Assembly (NCBI RefSeq): GCF_000829395.1
Contig: NZ_AP014680.1
Span: 2,213,986 to 2,277,985 of the forward strand
Direction: 5' to 3'
Source of the DNA: Paucilactobacillus hokkaidonensis JCM 18461
GTDB lineage: Bacteria > Bacillota > Bacilli > Lactobacillales > Lactobacillaceae
DNA length: 64,000 bases
Numbering within the stretch: position 1 is the first letter of the stretch; each line of letters begins with the position of its first letter. The notes under the pieces were generated by a model. It ran no database searches. It saw only the letters and a list, made by a program, of their open reading frames with translations, and was not told the DNA's origin. Below are positions 17,398 through 27,232 of the stretch, one piece after another. Position numbers and translations under genes: made by a program.

Positions 17398-18759
17398 CTA
17401 TTCGTGCTCTTCTGCCATCCGGTTAATTTCAGTCTTTCGTGCTTGTTCAATTTTTTTGACCACATAAAAGATTGGCAGTCCAACTGCAACAATTCCTAAC
17501 GAAGCCAATGCGCCTACTGGATCAGCAAATAATTCACTTACAATCACAAAGACTGCCCCTAAAATAGCCACAATGGGTGTAATGGGAAATAGTGGTGTTG
17601 AAAATGGTCGTGTTTGACCTTTATTACGTTTTCGTAGTAAGAAAACACCAATAAAAGCGGCGATATAGAAACAATAAACCGTAAAAATACATAAGTCTGA
17701 CAAATAATCAGGATTGAAAAACGAAACCATTAGCCCAGCCAAGACAATAATTGCAACTGTGGCAATCATTGGTTCATGTGTTTTACGATTAACGTATGAT
17801 AGTTTCTTTGAAAAAGGCAAGTCATTACGTTTAGCCATTGCATACATAATCCGAGGAAACGTCATAATTTTACCGTTCATACATCCGACAATCGAAATAA
17901 TAACTCCGATATTTAATAGTTTCCCGCCGATCGAACCAAAGGCCATCGTAGCCAAGTAAGGAGTCGTATCATCACCCATCTTATGGATCAATGCTGAAGA
18001 CATGCCATTAAATACGCCAAAGGTTACCAACGTATAGACAACTAAAACAAATAGCAAACCAATCACAATTGCTTTTGGCAAGATTTTCTGTGGATTTTTA
18101 ATTTCACCACCAAGATTTGCAATTAAAATCCAACCGTCATAACCAAATAAGGTTGCTAAAACTGCAACTCCAAAATTCCCGGCACTAGCATGAATACCAG
18201 CAACTGTCTGTCCTAATGCTCCCTGGTGACCATAAAACAGACCAAAAATAATAATAGCAGCAATTGGTAATAATTTTCCAAGCGTTGTCACAATTGCAAA
18301 TGCAGCACCGTAACGGTTTTCAAACATATTTAATCCGCCAATTAAAATCATTGCGCCTAATGCCAATGGAACATGCCAACCATTGCTCAATCCAAAAAAG
18401 TTAACGAGCAACACAGCCAAGTAACCTGCCAACGAAGCAATAATTGCTGGTCCATAAACAATAATTTGCATCCATCCGGATAAAAAGCCCCAAATACGAC
18501 CATAAATCTTTTCCATATATACATATAGACCACCTGTATAAGGTAACTGTGCCCCAATTTCAGCAATTGTTAGCCCAGCAGTCAGTGTGATTACACCACC
18601 AACGATCCACGCTAGTAACGCCATGGTAGAGGAGCCTGCACTGTCCAATACTGATGATTGTTTGAAAAAGATCCCAGAACCAATCACAGTTCCGATCACA
18701 AGTGCGAGTGCTGACCAAAGTCCTAATGAACGTTTTAATTCAGCTTCTGGTTGTTGCAT
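17398..18759 (-). CDS. APC superfamily amino acid permease, SteT/LAT-like (serine/threonine exchanger type)
   Basis: 453 residues with about 12 membrane spans. The N-terminal GTVIGSGIFFKQSS is the unwound TM1 region of APC transporters that binds the amino acid backbone; TGGLYVYMEKIYGRIWGFLSGW follows. Overall resemblance is to the L-amino acid transporter (LAT) branch with Bacillus SteT, an exchanger of Ser, Thr and aromatic residues. The exact substrate cannot be read from sequence. It lies immediately upstream of the Met T-box duplicate, same strand, with about 40 nt to the T-box promoter. Confidence 0.85.
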   Translation of the reverse strand: MQQPEAELKRSLGLWSALALVIGTVIGSGIFFKQSSVLDSAGSSTMALLAWIVGGVITLTAGLTIAEIGAQLPYTGGLYVYMEKIYGRIWGFLSGWMQIIVYGPAIIASLAGYLAVLLVNFFGLSNGWHVPLALGAMILIGGLNMFENRYGAAFAIVTTLGKLLPIAAIIIFGLFYGHQGALGQTVAGIHASAGNFGVAVLATLFGYDGWILIANLGGEIKNPQKILPKAIVIGLLFVLVVYTLVTFGVFNGMSSALIHKMGDDTTPYLATMAFGSIGGKLLNIGVIISIVGCMNGKIMTFPRIMYAMAKRNDLPFSKKLSYVNRKTHEPMIATVAIIVLAGLMVSFFNPDYLSDLCIFTVYCFYIAAFIGVFLLRKRNKGQTRPFSTPLFPITPIVAILGAVFVIVSELFADPVGALASLGIVAVGLPIFYVVKKIEQARKTEINRMAEEHE

Positions 18760-18869
18760 AATAAATCCCCTACCTTCATGGCAAATTTTGACTTTTAGTT
18801 AAATCAATGGACTTAAACTACCACACCCCTTTAATTGAGCAAGTCATAATTTTTATAATTGTAAATGTT

Positions 18870-18917
18870 AATAAAAATAAAAAGGATGAAACTCGTTGTC
18901 TTGCAACGAATTTCATC
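18870..18917 (-). terminator. Terminator after purB
   Basis: GATGAAA-x-TCGTTG ... CAACGA-x-TTTCATC hairpin (18885-18917) followed on the minus strand by a T-rich run (TTTTTATTTTTA), about 70 nt after the purB stop. Confidence 0.7.
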
Positions 18918-18987
18918 GATTAAGTTGTTTTAAATATAAAATTATTTATAAATAAATAATGAAACGTTTTCATAAATATTATTATAT

Positions 18988-20286
18988 TTATTTGCCATTA
19001 AAAACTTGCTTAAAAATTTGATCAACATATCGCAGATGATAGCGGTAATCAAATGCATCTTCAATTTCTGCTTTTGTCAGTCGAGCATTAATTGCAGCAT
19101 TATCAAGCACCAGTTGCTTAAAATGCACCTGCTCATCCCATGATTTAGCCGTTAACGATTGGACCAAATCATATGCTTCTTCTCGAGATAAACCTGTTTC
19201 AATCAACTTCAACAATACTCGCTGACTGTAAATCAAGCCGTATGTTCTATCCATATTTTTCTTCATTGTTTCTGGAAAAACAGTTAGATTAGCTAAAATA
19301 TTAGTGAAACGATGCAACATATAATCGATCAAGATCGTTGTATCTGGTAAAATAATCCGCTCAGCCGATGAGTGTGAAATATCACGCTCATGCCATAATG
19401 GAATATCTTCATAAGCTGTTTGCACGTGCCCACGGACTACTCGTGCTAAGCCACAAATATTTTCTGACCCAATCGGATTACGTTTATGCGGCATTGCAGA
19501 AGATCCCTTTTGCCCAGCACTAAAATGTTCCTCAACTTCGCGAATTTCAGAACGTTGCAATGACCGAATTTCGGTAGCAAATTCCTCTAAGCTAGTAGCA
19601 ATTAATCCCAATGTTGCGACATATTCAGCATGTAAATCACGTGGTAAAATTTGGCTCGTAATTGGTTGTCGATTCAAGCCTAATTCTTGCATGACGCCAT
19701 GCTCAATTTCAGGTGGAACATTGGCATAAGTTCCAACTGCCCCACTAATTTTTCCTGATTCAACTCCATTAGCTGCATGGTCAAAGCGTTCAATATCACG
19801 TTCGATTTCTGCATACCAACGAGCAATTTTTAATCCAAAAGTAGTTGGTTCGGCATGCACTCCATGTGTCCGACCCATCATTACAGTAGATTTGTATTTT
19901 TTAGCTTGAGTTTCAATGACATCTTTTAGTGCCAATAAATCGGCTTTAATAATTGCATCGGCCTGTTTTAAAATAACGCCGTTAGCGGTATCAACAACAT
20001 CTGTGCTAGTTAAACCGTAATGAACCCACTTTTTTTCTGCACCCAACGATTCCGAAACAGTCCTAGTAAATGCAACCACATCGTGATGGGTCTGTGCTTC
20101 AATTTCACCAACTCGTTGCGTCGTAAACGAAGCCTTCTCGCGAATTTTTTTTGCATCAGCCACCGGCACTTCGCCTTGTTTGGCCCATGCGTTAGTTGCC
20201 GCAATCTCGACTTGAAGCCAGGCTTGATACCGATTCTCAAGTGACCAAATTTTTCCCATTTCAGGTCTTGTATAGCGTTCAATCAT
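18988..20286 (-). CDS. purB: Adenylosuccinate lyase
   Basis: 432 residues. It cleaves SAICAR and adenylosuccinate with release of fumarate, the last step to AMP. The signature [15 protein letters not shown] (flexible catalytic loop) is present, with [16 protein letters not shown] and [16 protein letters not shown] motifs as [14 protein letters not shown] place the start at the ATG 20284-20286 ([10 protein letters not shown]), which has AAAGGAGG upstream and overlaps the purA stop as ATGA; the frame is open 9 codons further. Co-transcribed with purA. Confidence 0.95.
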   Translation of the reverse strand: MIERYTRPEMGKIWSLENRYQAWLQVEIAATNAWAKQGEVPVADAKKIREKASFTTQRVGEIEAQTHHDVVAFTRTVSESLGAEKKWVHYGLTSTDVVDTANGVILKQADAIIKADLLALKDVIETQAKKYKSTVMMGRTHGVHAEPTTFGLKIARWYAEIERDIERFDHAANGVESGKISGAVGTYANVPPEIEHGVMQELGLNRQPITSQILPRDLHAEYVATLGLIATSLEEFATEIRSLQRSEIREVEEHFSAGQKGSSAMPHKRNPIGSENICGLARVVRGHVQTAYEDIPLWHERDISHSSAERIILPDTTILIDYMLHRFTNILANLTVFPETMKKNMDRTYGLIYSQRVLLKLIETGLSREEAYDLVQSLTAKSWDEQVHFKQLVLDNAAINARLTKAEIEDAFDYRYHLRYVDQIFKQVFNGK

Positions 20287-21590
20287 TGAGTAACAGCCTC
20301 CTTTTGACCCCATGGATCGATTAAAATCAACGTCTGTAGTCGATCTGGTCCAACTGAAACAGTTGCTAATGGTACTTCAACTAACTCGCTTAACCGTCGC
20401 AAATACTTCTGTGCATTAATTGGTAAATCAGAAAATTTAGTAATCCCGGTAATATCTTCATCCCAGCCAGGTAATTTTTCGTAGACAGGTTTACAAGCAG
20501 CCAATTCTTTGAGGCTTGCTGGATAATAATCAATTTGTTTGCCATTAATTTCATATGACGTACAAATTTTAAGCGTCTTGATACCGGTTAAAACATCTAA
20601 TAAATTTAAGCTTAAGTAAGTTAAACCTGAGACACGTTTAGCATGCCGCATCGCAACACTGTCAAACCAACCAATTCGCCGAGGCCGTTTTGTAACGGTG
20701 CCATATTCATGCCCGGTTTCACGAATATAGTCACCAGTCGCGTCAGTTAGCTCCGTTGGAAAGGGTCCATCACCCACACGAGTTGAATATGCCTTGCAAA
20801 TTCCAACAATTGTATCCAATCGATTGGGTCCAATTCCAACTCCAGTTGTTACCCCGCCTGCAATCGGGTTGGAAGAGGTGACATATGGATACGTACCATG
20901 ATCAACATCTAACATCACACCTTGGGCACCTTCAAATAAGACGTGCTCGCCCCGATCTAACGCATCGTTAACAACTACTGATGTATCTGTTACATACTGT
21001 TTTAGTTCTTGACCATATTCAAAATACTTTTCAAAAATATCGTCAAATTTTAATGCATCTCGATCATATATTTTTTCAAATAATTGATTCTTCTCAATTA
21101 AATTTTGACGTAACTTAGTTGCAAAAGTTTCCTTTTCTAATAAATCGGCCATTCGAATCCCGACTCGGGCAGCCTTATCCATGTATGCTGGTCCAATTCC
21201 CTTATTAGTTGTCCCAACTTTTTCATCGCCCTTAGCTTGTTCTTGACACTCATCTAATAAAACGTGATACGGTAAAATAACATGCGCACGACTTGAAATT
21301 CGTAGACCCGACACATCAATACCGCGTTTTTTTAAGTATCCTAGTTCTTCAATTGCTGCCTGTGGATTGATTACCACTCCATTACCAATAACACTAAGCT
21401 TATCAGAAAAAAAGATCCCGGATGGAATCAAATGTAATTTATATGTCTGGCCACCAAACACAATTGTATGACCGGCGTTATTACCGCCCTGGTATCGAAC
21501 GATCACATCTGCTGCTTGACTCAGGTAATCAGTCATTTTCCCTTTACCTTCATCGCCCCATTGACTTCCAACTATTGCAACTGCTGTCAT
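20283..21590 (-). CDS. purA: Adenylosuccinate synthetase
   Basis: About 435 residues. It joins IMP and aspartate with GTP to form adenylosuccinate. N-terminal P-loop [11 protein letters not shown], then GGNNAGHT and the C-terminal [11 protein letters not shown] are diagnostic. The gene has two adjacent ATG codons (21593 and 21590); the second is placed better relative to GGGGTGA and gives the common MTAVAIVG start. Its TGA overlaps the purB ATG. The promoter at 21629-21657 has a PurBox-like site just upstream. Confidence 0.95.
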   Translation of the reverse strand: MTAVAIVGSQWGDEGKGKMTDYLSQAADVIVRYQGGNNAGHTIVFGGQTYKLHLIPSGIFFSDKLSVIGNGVVINPQAAIEELGYLKKRGIDVSGLRISSRAHVILPYHVLLDECQEQAKGDEKVGTTNKGIGPAYMDKAARVGIRMADLLEKETFATKLRQNLIEKNQLFEKIYDRDALKFDDIFEKYFEYGQELKQYVTDTSVVVNDALDRGEHVLFEGAQGVMLDVDHGTYPYVTSSNPIAGGVTTGVGIGPNRLDTIVGICKAYSTRVGDGPFPTELTDATGDYIRETGHEYGTVTKRPRRIGWFDSVAMRHAKRVSGLTYLSLNLLDVLTGIKTLKICTSYEINGKQIDYYPASLKELAACKPVYEKLPGWDEDITGITKFSDLPINAQKYLRRLSELVEVPLATVSVGPDRLQTLILIDPWGQKEAVTQ

Positions 21591-21628
21591 CATGTCACCC
21601 CATTATCTTTATTATCACTTACCATATA

Positions 21629-21673
21629 ATTGTAACAATCGCATGCATCTCAGTCAAGGAAAACACGAACTTT
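21629..21673 (-). promoter_or_regulatory. purA promoter with adjacent PurBox-like site
   Basis: Minus-strand TTGACT (21652-21657), 17-nt spacer, TACAAT (21629-21634). Directly upstream, at 21661-21673 on the plus strand, AAACACGAACTTT resembles the Gram-positive PurR box AWWWCCGAACWWT (11 of 13 positions). Confidence 0.65.
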
Positions 21674-21709
21674 AAGTTTTAATTTTATTTTTAATGTACG
21701 CTTTTAATC

Positions 21710-21766
21710 TTGACTTTCAATCGGGTTCAATATATATTAGCTTGGTGAGTTAAAAAGACGAACTTT
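21710..21766 (+). promoter_or_regulatory. guaC promoter and second PurBox-like site
   Basis: TTGACT (21710-21715), 17-nt spacer, TATATT (21733-21738). A second PurBox-like sequence AAAGACGAACTTT (21754-21766) lies just downstream of the expected start point and before the ribosome binding site. Confidence 0.62.
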
Positions 21767-21783
21767 TATAAGGAGTGCTCAAT

Positions 21784-22755
21784 ATGGATACTTTTGATTA
21801 CGATGACATTCAACTTATTCCCAGTAAATGTATTATTAATAGCCGTAGTGACGCCGATACCAGCGTCCAGTTTGGTCCTCACCGTTTTAAAATCCCAGTA
21901 GTTCCTGCCAACATGGAGAGCGTTATTGACGAACCATTAGCAATTTGGTTAGCTCAAAATGATTATTTTTATGTTATGCACCGGTTCCAGCCAGAAAAAC
22001 GAGTCGCCTTTGTTCGTCATTTACAAGAAAAAGGATTGTTTGCTTCAATTTCAGTTGGAATTAAGGATAGTGAATACGAATTTATCAATGATTTAGTTGC
22101 GGCCGCTCTAACGCCAGAATACATCACCATTGATGTGGCTCATGGTCACTCCGATTATGTCATTAAAATGATTAAATTTATCAAGAATAAATTACCAGAA
22201 TCCTTTGTGATTGCTGGCAATGTGGCCACCCCTGAAGCCGTTCGTGAATTGGAAAATGCTGGTGCTGATGCTACTAAAGTTGGCGTGGGTCCAGGTAAGG
22301 CTTGTATCACAAAGCTAAAAACTGGTTTTGGTACCGGTGGTTGGCAATTAGCCGCGCTTAGATGGTGCAGCAAAGCCGCTCGTAAACCGCTAATTGCTGA
22401 CGGTGGCATTCGTAATAATGGTGATATTACTAAATCCGTCCGCTTTGGCGCTTCGATGGTCATGATCGGTTCCATGTTGGCTGGTCATCAAGAATCACCC
22501 GGCAACTTAATCAAAATTGACGACAAAAATTATAAACAGTACTGGGGTTCCGCATCTGAAACTCAAAAACAAGCTTACCGCAACGTTGAAGGTAAACAAA
22601 TGTTAGTTCCCTATCGTGGTTCGATTCAAGATACATTAACTGAAATGCGTGAAGACTTACAATCGTCAATTTCATATGCCGGCGGTAAAGACTTAGAATC
22701 TATTCGTAAAGTTGACTATGTAATTGTAAAAAATTCAATTATGAATGGTGACTAA
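21784..22755 (+). CDS. guaC: GMP reductase (GuaC, Firmicutes type)
   Basis: 323 residues, an IMPDH/GMPR-family TIM barrel without a CBS insert. It reductively deaminates GMP to IMP with NADPH, feeding guanine nucleotides back to the IMP pool used by the divergent purA/purB. The catalytic loop [17 protein letters not shown] carries the active cysteine; [12 protein letters not shown] and the MIGSMLAGH phosphate-binding region follow. The start is the ATG at 21784, 8 nt after AAGGAG; an in-frame GTG at 21775 overlaps that site and is less likely. The divergent arrangement with purA and the two PurBox-like sites suggest shared purine control. Confidence 0.94.
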   Translation: MDTFDYDDIQLIPSKCIINSRSDADTSVQFGPHRFKIPVVPANMESVIDEPLAIWLAQNDYFYVMHRFQPEKRVAFVRHLQEKGLFASISVGIKDSEYEFINDLVAAALTPEYITIDVAHGHSDYVIKMIKFIKNKLPESFVIAGNVATPEAVRELENAGADATKVGVGPGKACITKLKTGFGTGGWQLAALRWCSKAARKPLIADGGIRNNGDITKSVRFGASMVMIGSMLAGHQESPGNLIKIDDKNYKQYWGSASETQKQAYRNVEGKQMLVPYRGSIQDTLTEMREDLQSSISYAGGKDLESIRKVDYVIVKNSIMNGD

Positions 22756-22767
22756 AAATATAAAAAT

Positions 22768-22815
22768 AACGGTAACTTCGAAATTCAATTGAATTTTGAG
22801 GTTACCGTTGTTTTC
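22768..22815 (+). terminator. Terminator after guaC
   Basis: AACGGTAAC...GTTACCGTT with the inner AAATTCAATTGAATTT palindrome forms a strong hairpin followed by GTTTTC. It also ends the converging small membrane protein region. Confidence 0.8.
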
Positions 22816-22827
22816 ATTTGTACGTAC

Positions 22828-23097
22828 TTAAGCTTTCTTTTTCATAAACCAAATTAATTGCCGAATGGTCCAGATTAAAAATGTAATTTGGAGCGCAACG
22901 AAGATTAGGAACACAATAAAATAACCAAACGTTGCGCCTGTCGTTGCCATGACCATTATTTGCACGATCCCCATGGTAATTTGTGTAATGTGTAAAAAGA
23001 CGATTAATTCAATCAACACTAACAAGGATAAGACCGTGATTTGAAATCCTCTCGAACTACTTAAATTTGAAAATTTAGAACCATGTTGTTTAACCAT
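22828..23097 (-). CDS. Small two-span membrane protein of unknown function
   Basis: 89 residues. After a polar N-terminus (MVKQHGSKFSNLSSSRG) there are two strongly hydrophobic stretches, about residues 19-40 and 47-83, the second possibly two short helices, ending in a basic KKKA tail. I recognise no family. It is 72 nt downstream of an ABC exporter on the same strand, with a parS-like site between, and may be in its operon. AGAGGTAAT supplies a ribosome binding site before the ATG. Confidence 0.65.
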   Translation of the reverse strand: MVKQHGSKFSNLSSSRGFQITVLSLLVLIELIVFLHITQITMGIVQIMVMATTGATFGYFIVFLIFVALQITFLIWTIRQLIWFMKKKA

Positions 23098-23136
23098 CTA
23101 AAATTACCTCTTAACCTGTTATTTAACAATATCGTA

Positions 23137-23152
23137 TGTTACACGTGAAACA
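23137..23152. other. parS: parS-like site 1 (ParB/Spo0J binding)
   Basis: TGTTACACGTGAAACA matches the Bacillus parS consensus TGTTNCACGTGAAACA at every defined position. It lies in the gap between the ABC exporter and the small membrane protein, about 41 kb from the origin-proximal edge, where ParB nucleation sites are expected. Confidence 0.85.
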
Positions 23153-23169
23153 CAATCTCAGCAATCCTT

Positions 23170-24930
23170 TTAATCAAACTGGGCATCATACAATTGTCGG
23201 TAATAACCATTTTTATCGATCAACTCTTCATGAGTGCCTCTCTCAACAATTTCACCGTGATCCATTGCTAAAATAGTATTAGCATTATGAACCGTTGACA
23301 ACCGATGAGCAATAACCAATGAAGTTCGATCTTCAATTAAATTATCCATTGCATGTTGAATTGCCTTTTCAGATTCATTGTCTAAAGCAGATGTTGCCTC
23401 ATCCAAAATTATGATGGGGGCATTCTTCAAAAGGGCTCGGGCAATGGCAATTCTTTGCTTTTGTCCACCAGATAATCGCATCCCACGCTCGCCAACTTGC
23501 GTTTCAAAACCATCCGGAAGGGGACTAACAAAATTAGTTATATCAGCCAACTTTGCCACATGATTAATCTGTTCATCGGTTGCATTTGCCGTTCCATATT
23601 CAATATTATCTCTAATCGTGCCATCAACTAAATCAACATCTTGAGACACGATGGCAATATTTTGCCGTAATGAATTTAGACTAATTTGATCAATCGGAAC
23701 ACCATCAAACGAAATTATTCCGGAGTTAACGTCATATAACCGATCCATTAATTTAACAATCGTTGATTTTCCAGCACCCGAATGCCCAACCAATGCGATC
23801 GTTTGACCGTGCGGAATTTCAAAGCTAACATCTTGCACCGCAACTAGATTGTGTTCATTATTTGATTTGGCCGGATAGGTAAAATTAACGTGTTCAAATT
23901 TTATTTTGTCATGAAATTCAGGAAATAAAACGGCTTGTGGTGCGTCTACAATAGTCGCCTTTACGCTGCGCACATCAATAATCCGACCATATGAAACAAG
24001 CGATTGTTGTAACTGATTAAGCAATCTGGTAAACGATTGAATTGGACTTTGCAGTAAAGCGACATAACTGATATAAGCAACTAATTGCCCAACAGTTAAT
24101 TGTTTTTTAATTACAAAGTAAGCCCCTAGCGATAAAATAATCCCTGTTCCAAGATAGTTAACAAAATCAATCAGCGGACTGAATACGGCTTGATTCCAAG
24201 TTGCATTAATCGTGTAATCACGGTTTTCATTGGCATACCTACTAAATCGGTTTTGCTCCGTCTCTTCAGCTGTGTATCCTTTAATTAAATCAATTTGAGT
24301 AAGAGTATTTTGCATTTGGTTAGACATTTTTGATTGGGCCGTCCGGGCATTCATAAATGACGTTCTAATTCTAGTTCGAAAAACACGATAAATAATAAAC
24401 ATTAGTGGAAAGGTCAAACTTACGGCTAACGCCATTTGCCAATTAACGAAAACAATAAATATTAAGACACCTACAAATGTGAACATGTTGCCAATCATTG
24501 AAAGCATATTAGGTGAAATCAAACTCTGCAAATTATTAATGTCGCTCGTTAACCGCACCATTAAATCACCTGTTTTACTTGATTCAAAAAAGTAAGTATC
24601 CTGATTAATAATGTGTTTATAGAGCTCGTTTCGAAGCGTTGTAATGGCATTTTGACTCATCACACCCATATAATAGGTTGAAAAATAATTTAGCAGTCCT
24701 AAAATAATTGCTGCAATTAATAACAAAGCAACCGCCCGAAACAATAAATGGAAATCACTTTTAGGAATTACTTTATCAATGATATACTGAGTGAACTGTG
24801 GCATGACAAATTGGAATGCCGAAATTAACATTAGTGCTAATATATTTACAATCAATAATAACCGATTTTTTAAAACCGATGAAAAAACATATCGAAACAT
24901 GTTTAACGTAGTAACTTCTTTATTTTTCAT
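23170..24930 (-). CDS. ABC exporter, fused membrane and ATPase domains (MdlB/BmrA-like half-transporter)
   Basis: 586 residues: an ABC transmembrane domain type 1 with six spans (about residues 1-310) followed by a nucleotide-binding domain. Walker A GHSGAGKST, Q-loop SQDVDLVDGTI, signature LSGGQKQRIA, Walker B PIIILDEATSALD, and H-loop AHRLST are all intact, so a working homodimer is expected. The family exports drugs, lipids or peptides; nothing nearby identifies the cargo. No second half-transporter is adjacent. Confidence 0.9.
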   Translation of the reverse strand: MKNKEVTTLNMFRYVFSSVLKNRLLLIVNILALMLISAFQFVMPQFTQYIIDKVIPKSDFHLLFRAVALLLIAAIILGLLNYFSTYYMGVMSQNAITTLRNELYKHIINQDTYFFESSKTGDLMVRLTSDINNLQSLISPNMLSMIGNMFTFVGVLIFIVFVNWQMALAVSLTFPLMFIIYRVFRTRIRTSFMNARTAQSKMSNQMQNTLTQIDLIKGYTAEETEQNRFSRYANENRDYTINATWNQAVFSPLIDFVNYLGTGIILSLGAYFVIKKQLTVGQLVAYISYVALLQSPIQSFTRLLNQLQQSLVSYGRIIDVRSVKATIVDAPQAVLFPEFHDKIKFEHVNFTYPAKSNNEHNLVAVQDVSFEIPHGQTIALVGHSGAGKSTIVKLMDRLYDVNSGIISFDGVPIDQISLNSLRQNIAIVSQDVDLVDGTIRDNIEYGTANATDEQINHVAKLADITNFVSPLPDGFETQVGERGMRLSGGQKQRIAIARALLKNAPIIILDEATSALDNESEKAIQHAMDNLIEDRTSLVIAHRLSTVHNANTILAMDHGEIVERGTHEELIDKNGYYRQLYDAQFD

Positions 24931-24989
24931 TACTCTTATTCACCACCGATATTCATTTTTATATCCAAACTAACGAGAGAAGTGACAAA

Positions 24990-25676
24990 TTGAATAAAAT
25001 TATTAAACGTACACTAGTAATCATCGGAATTGCGATCACAATCATACTAGCATTTACTGTTATAAAACGCTTTGATTTAAACTTCAGTAACGTTGCTTTA
25101 CTATTTAATCCACAAGGAAACCAATCACAATTAATTACTGATATTCGCCATTTTGGCGTCGTAAATGGAATTTTGTTGATTGCTCTAATTGCGTTACTCC
25201 AAACAATTCCAGGTGCTCCAAATTCAGTAATCTGCGTATTAGTCGGCGTCTGCTATGGCCCGTGGATAGGGATCGTAATAAATATAATTGGGAACGCAGT
25301 TGGGGATTTAGTAATTATTGCCGTTCTTGCTAAGTTTGGAGAATCTAGTCACGCTACCCGATCTTCACGTTTACGAGAAGATATTTCTAAAATGCATCAT
25401 CCCTTGTTAGGCCTCACGATTGGCTATATGATCCCATTTATTCCATCTGTTTTAGTTAATTATACTGCTCTTGAAATTAAAGCTCAGCCAATTCATATTT
25501 TACTTGCAATTATTATTGGTGTTATTCCTGCATCAACACTATACGCATTTGGAGGTCATGCAATTATTAAAGGAAACCTCAAACTAGCAATTACTATCAT
25601 TCTTAGTGTTATCGCTCTTGGTGCTCTTTATTATGTTATTAAACTAGAACGGAAAAAGCGTGGAACGAATGCTTGA
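24990..25676 (+). CDS. TVP38/TMEM64 (DedA superfamily) membrane protein
   Basis: 228 residues with about six hydrophobic segments. The core segment PGAPNSVICVLVGVCYGPWIGIVINIIGN matches the VTT/SNARE-associated domain typical of TVP38/TMEM64 proteins (the P-G-(A/S)-x-N/E re-entrant loop). Related proteins scramble lipids or carry small ions; the function here is unknown. The start is TTG (24990) with a weak GAGAG site. It is divergent from the ABC exporter and converges on ndh. Confidence 0.82.
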   Translation: MNKIIKRTLVIIGIAITIILAFTVIKRFDLNFSNVALLFNPQGNQSQLITDIRHFGVVNGILLIALIALLQTIPGAPNSVICVLVGVCYGPWIGIVINIIGNAVGDLVIIAVLAKFGESSHATRSSRLREDISKMHHPLLGLTIGYMIPFIPSVLVNYTALEIKAQPIHILLAIIIGVIPASTLYAFGGHAIIKGNLKLAITIILSVIALGALYYVIKLERKKRGTNA

Positions 25677-25742
25677 TTAGGATTGTTATTCAACCATGAT
25701 AATATCAAATTAGAATTGGTTCGCACTTTATCTTAATGGTCG

Positions 25743-25866
25743 AAACGTGCTCGCAGCCACAAAAACTTCCATGTAACAACAAAACTGGTAACACGATTTA
25801 AAATACAAATCGTATTACCAGTTTTCCCGTTACATTCCAGTTTCTAAACGTGGCTGCTCACACTCT
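25743..25866 (-). repeat. AGAGTG/CACGTTT hairpin element, copy 4
   Basis: Minus-strand reading: AGAGTG, TGA, helix 1 GCAGCCAC/GTGGCTGC, bulge GTTT, helix 2 AGAAACT/AGTTTTT, helix 3 TGTAAC/GTTACA, distal stem AAAACTGGTAATACGATTT with complement, then GAG and CACGTTT. It begins 2 nt after the ndh TAA stop on the same strand. Confidence 0.87.
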
Positions 25867-25868
25867 TT

Positions 25869-27083
25869 TTAATGCCATACATCAAAACGGCCGTGTTTCA
25901 AAATTCCACTTACACCGTTATCGAAGTACAACGAACGATCAACGATCACCTTTTTTAGTGCAGAGGCTGGATAGCCCTTTAATTTAACCTGTTTACCGCC
26001 CATTGAAACTTCACCGATTGCTTGTGTTCGACCCAATGAAGCCACCGTCCCCAATGAATGGAAAACAAATGGAGTTGCTGAACCGCCACTAATTAAATTA
26101 GCCACATTTTCAGCCGCATGTGCCGCCGATTTCAATGCAACCTGTGCAGTCGTTGGCCATGGACGATTATTTTCTGGATTCATAATAGCCGCAACATCAC
26201 CAACTACAAACACTTCCGGATGATCTGCATTCAAACTAAGATCATCTTGTGTAATTGAACGACCCCGTTTAGAACTAAATGCTGGATCATCCATCACGTG
26301 ACTGCCACCAACGCCGACTGTCCACACAATGCTATTACCAGTTACTTCCTGTTGTTCTTCATCTTTTTGATAAACAACCTTTCCATCTTCGACTCCCGAT
26401 ATTTTAGCGCCTAGTAAAAACTGAACACCGTTACGTTTTAGATAATCAACCGCAAAGTCTGCTAGCCCCTGATCAAACATTGGTAGAATATTGGTGGATG
26501 CTTCAACACAGTATAGTTCCACATTTGGTGTGTTATATTTTTTGGCCCACTGACGTGTGGAATGAATTAATTCCCCTAATAATTCAATTCCTGTAAAGCC
26601 AGCACCACAGACGATCACTTTGAGATCGTTAGGGTCTTGTGATTCTTGGTAATGCTTAATTTGGTTTTCAATATGTGTAGCTACAGCTGATGCTTGATCA
26701 AGCGTAGTCAAGGGTAGTGCATTTTCTTCTGCGCCACTAATTCCAAATGTTTCAGACCGGAAGCCTAGCGCAATGATGACATAGTCGTAGCTCAGTGGTT
26801 CAGCATCACCCTTTAATGCAACCGTCTTATTTTCAAGATCAATTCCCGTTACTGTATCTAGAATAAACTTAACTCGTTGCGGTTTAGCCACTTCAGCTAC
26901 ATCAAATGAAATTGAAGCTGGTGCGGTTGTACCTGCAGCTACTTCATGAATATTGGTTTTCTCAGTATGAATACGGGTATCGCTAACTAACACTAATTGT
27001 GTATCTTTGGGTGCTTTATCAATTAAAACCTTGATTGCACGCAAGCCGGCGTATCCACCACCTAAAACAACTACTTTTGCCAT
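25869..27083 (-). CDS. ndh: Type II NADH dehydrogenase (NDH-2)
   Basis: About 404 residues. Two Rossmann motifs: FAD-binding VVVLGGGYAGLRA at the N-terminus and NADH-binding VIVCGAGFTGIELLGEL near residue 160; VFVVGDVAAI is the usual second FAD contact. It oxidises NADH and reduces quinone at the membrane without proton pumping; in a lactic acid bacterium this supports redox balance or quinone/haem-dependent respiration. The start MAKVVVLGG (ATG at 27081-27083) suits AAGGGAG upstream; an ATG 9 nt earlier would overlap that site. The stop is 2 nt from repeat copy 4. Confidence 0.92.
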   Translation of the reverse strand: MAKVVVLGGGYAGLRAIKVLIDKAPKDTQLVLVSDTRIHTEKTNIHEVAAGTTAPASISFDVAEVAKPQRVKFILDTVTGIDLENKTVALKGDAEPLSYDYVIIALGFRSETFGISGAEENALPLTTLDQASAVATHIENQIKHYQESQDPNDLKVIVCGAGFTGIELLGELIHSTRQWAKKYNTPNVELYCVEASTNILPMFDQGLADFAVDYLKRNGVQFLLGAKISGVEDGKVVYQKDEEQQEVTGNSIVWTVGVGGSHVMDDPAFSSKRGRSITQDDLSLNADHPEVFVVGDVAAIMNPENNRPWPTTAQVALKSAAHAAENVANLISGGSATPFVFHSLGTVASLGRTQAIGEVSMGGKQVKLKGYPASALKKVIVDRSLYFDNGVSGILKHGRFDVWH

Positions 27084-27232
27084 ATTCGTCATACTCCCTT
27101 TTATCAGATTTGTATCCGCTTACTCAAGCTTTATTTTACACGACAAAAAGAAAATAGACAATGAAAACACGTCAATTAAGGCAAAAACATTTATCACCGG
27201 ACAAGTGAAATAATTAGCAAGCATTCATTGCG

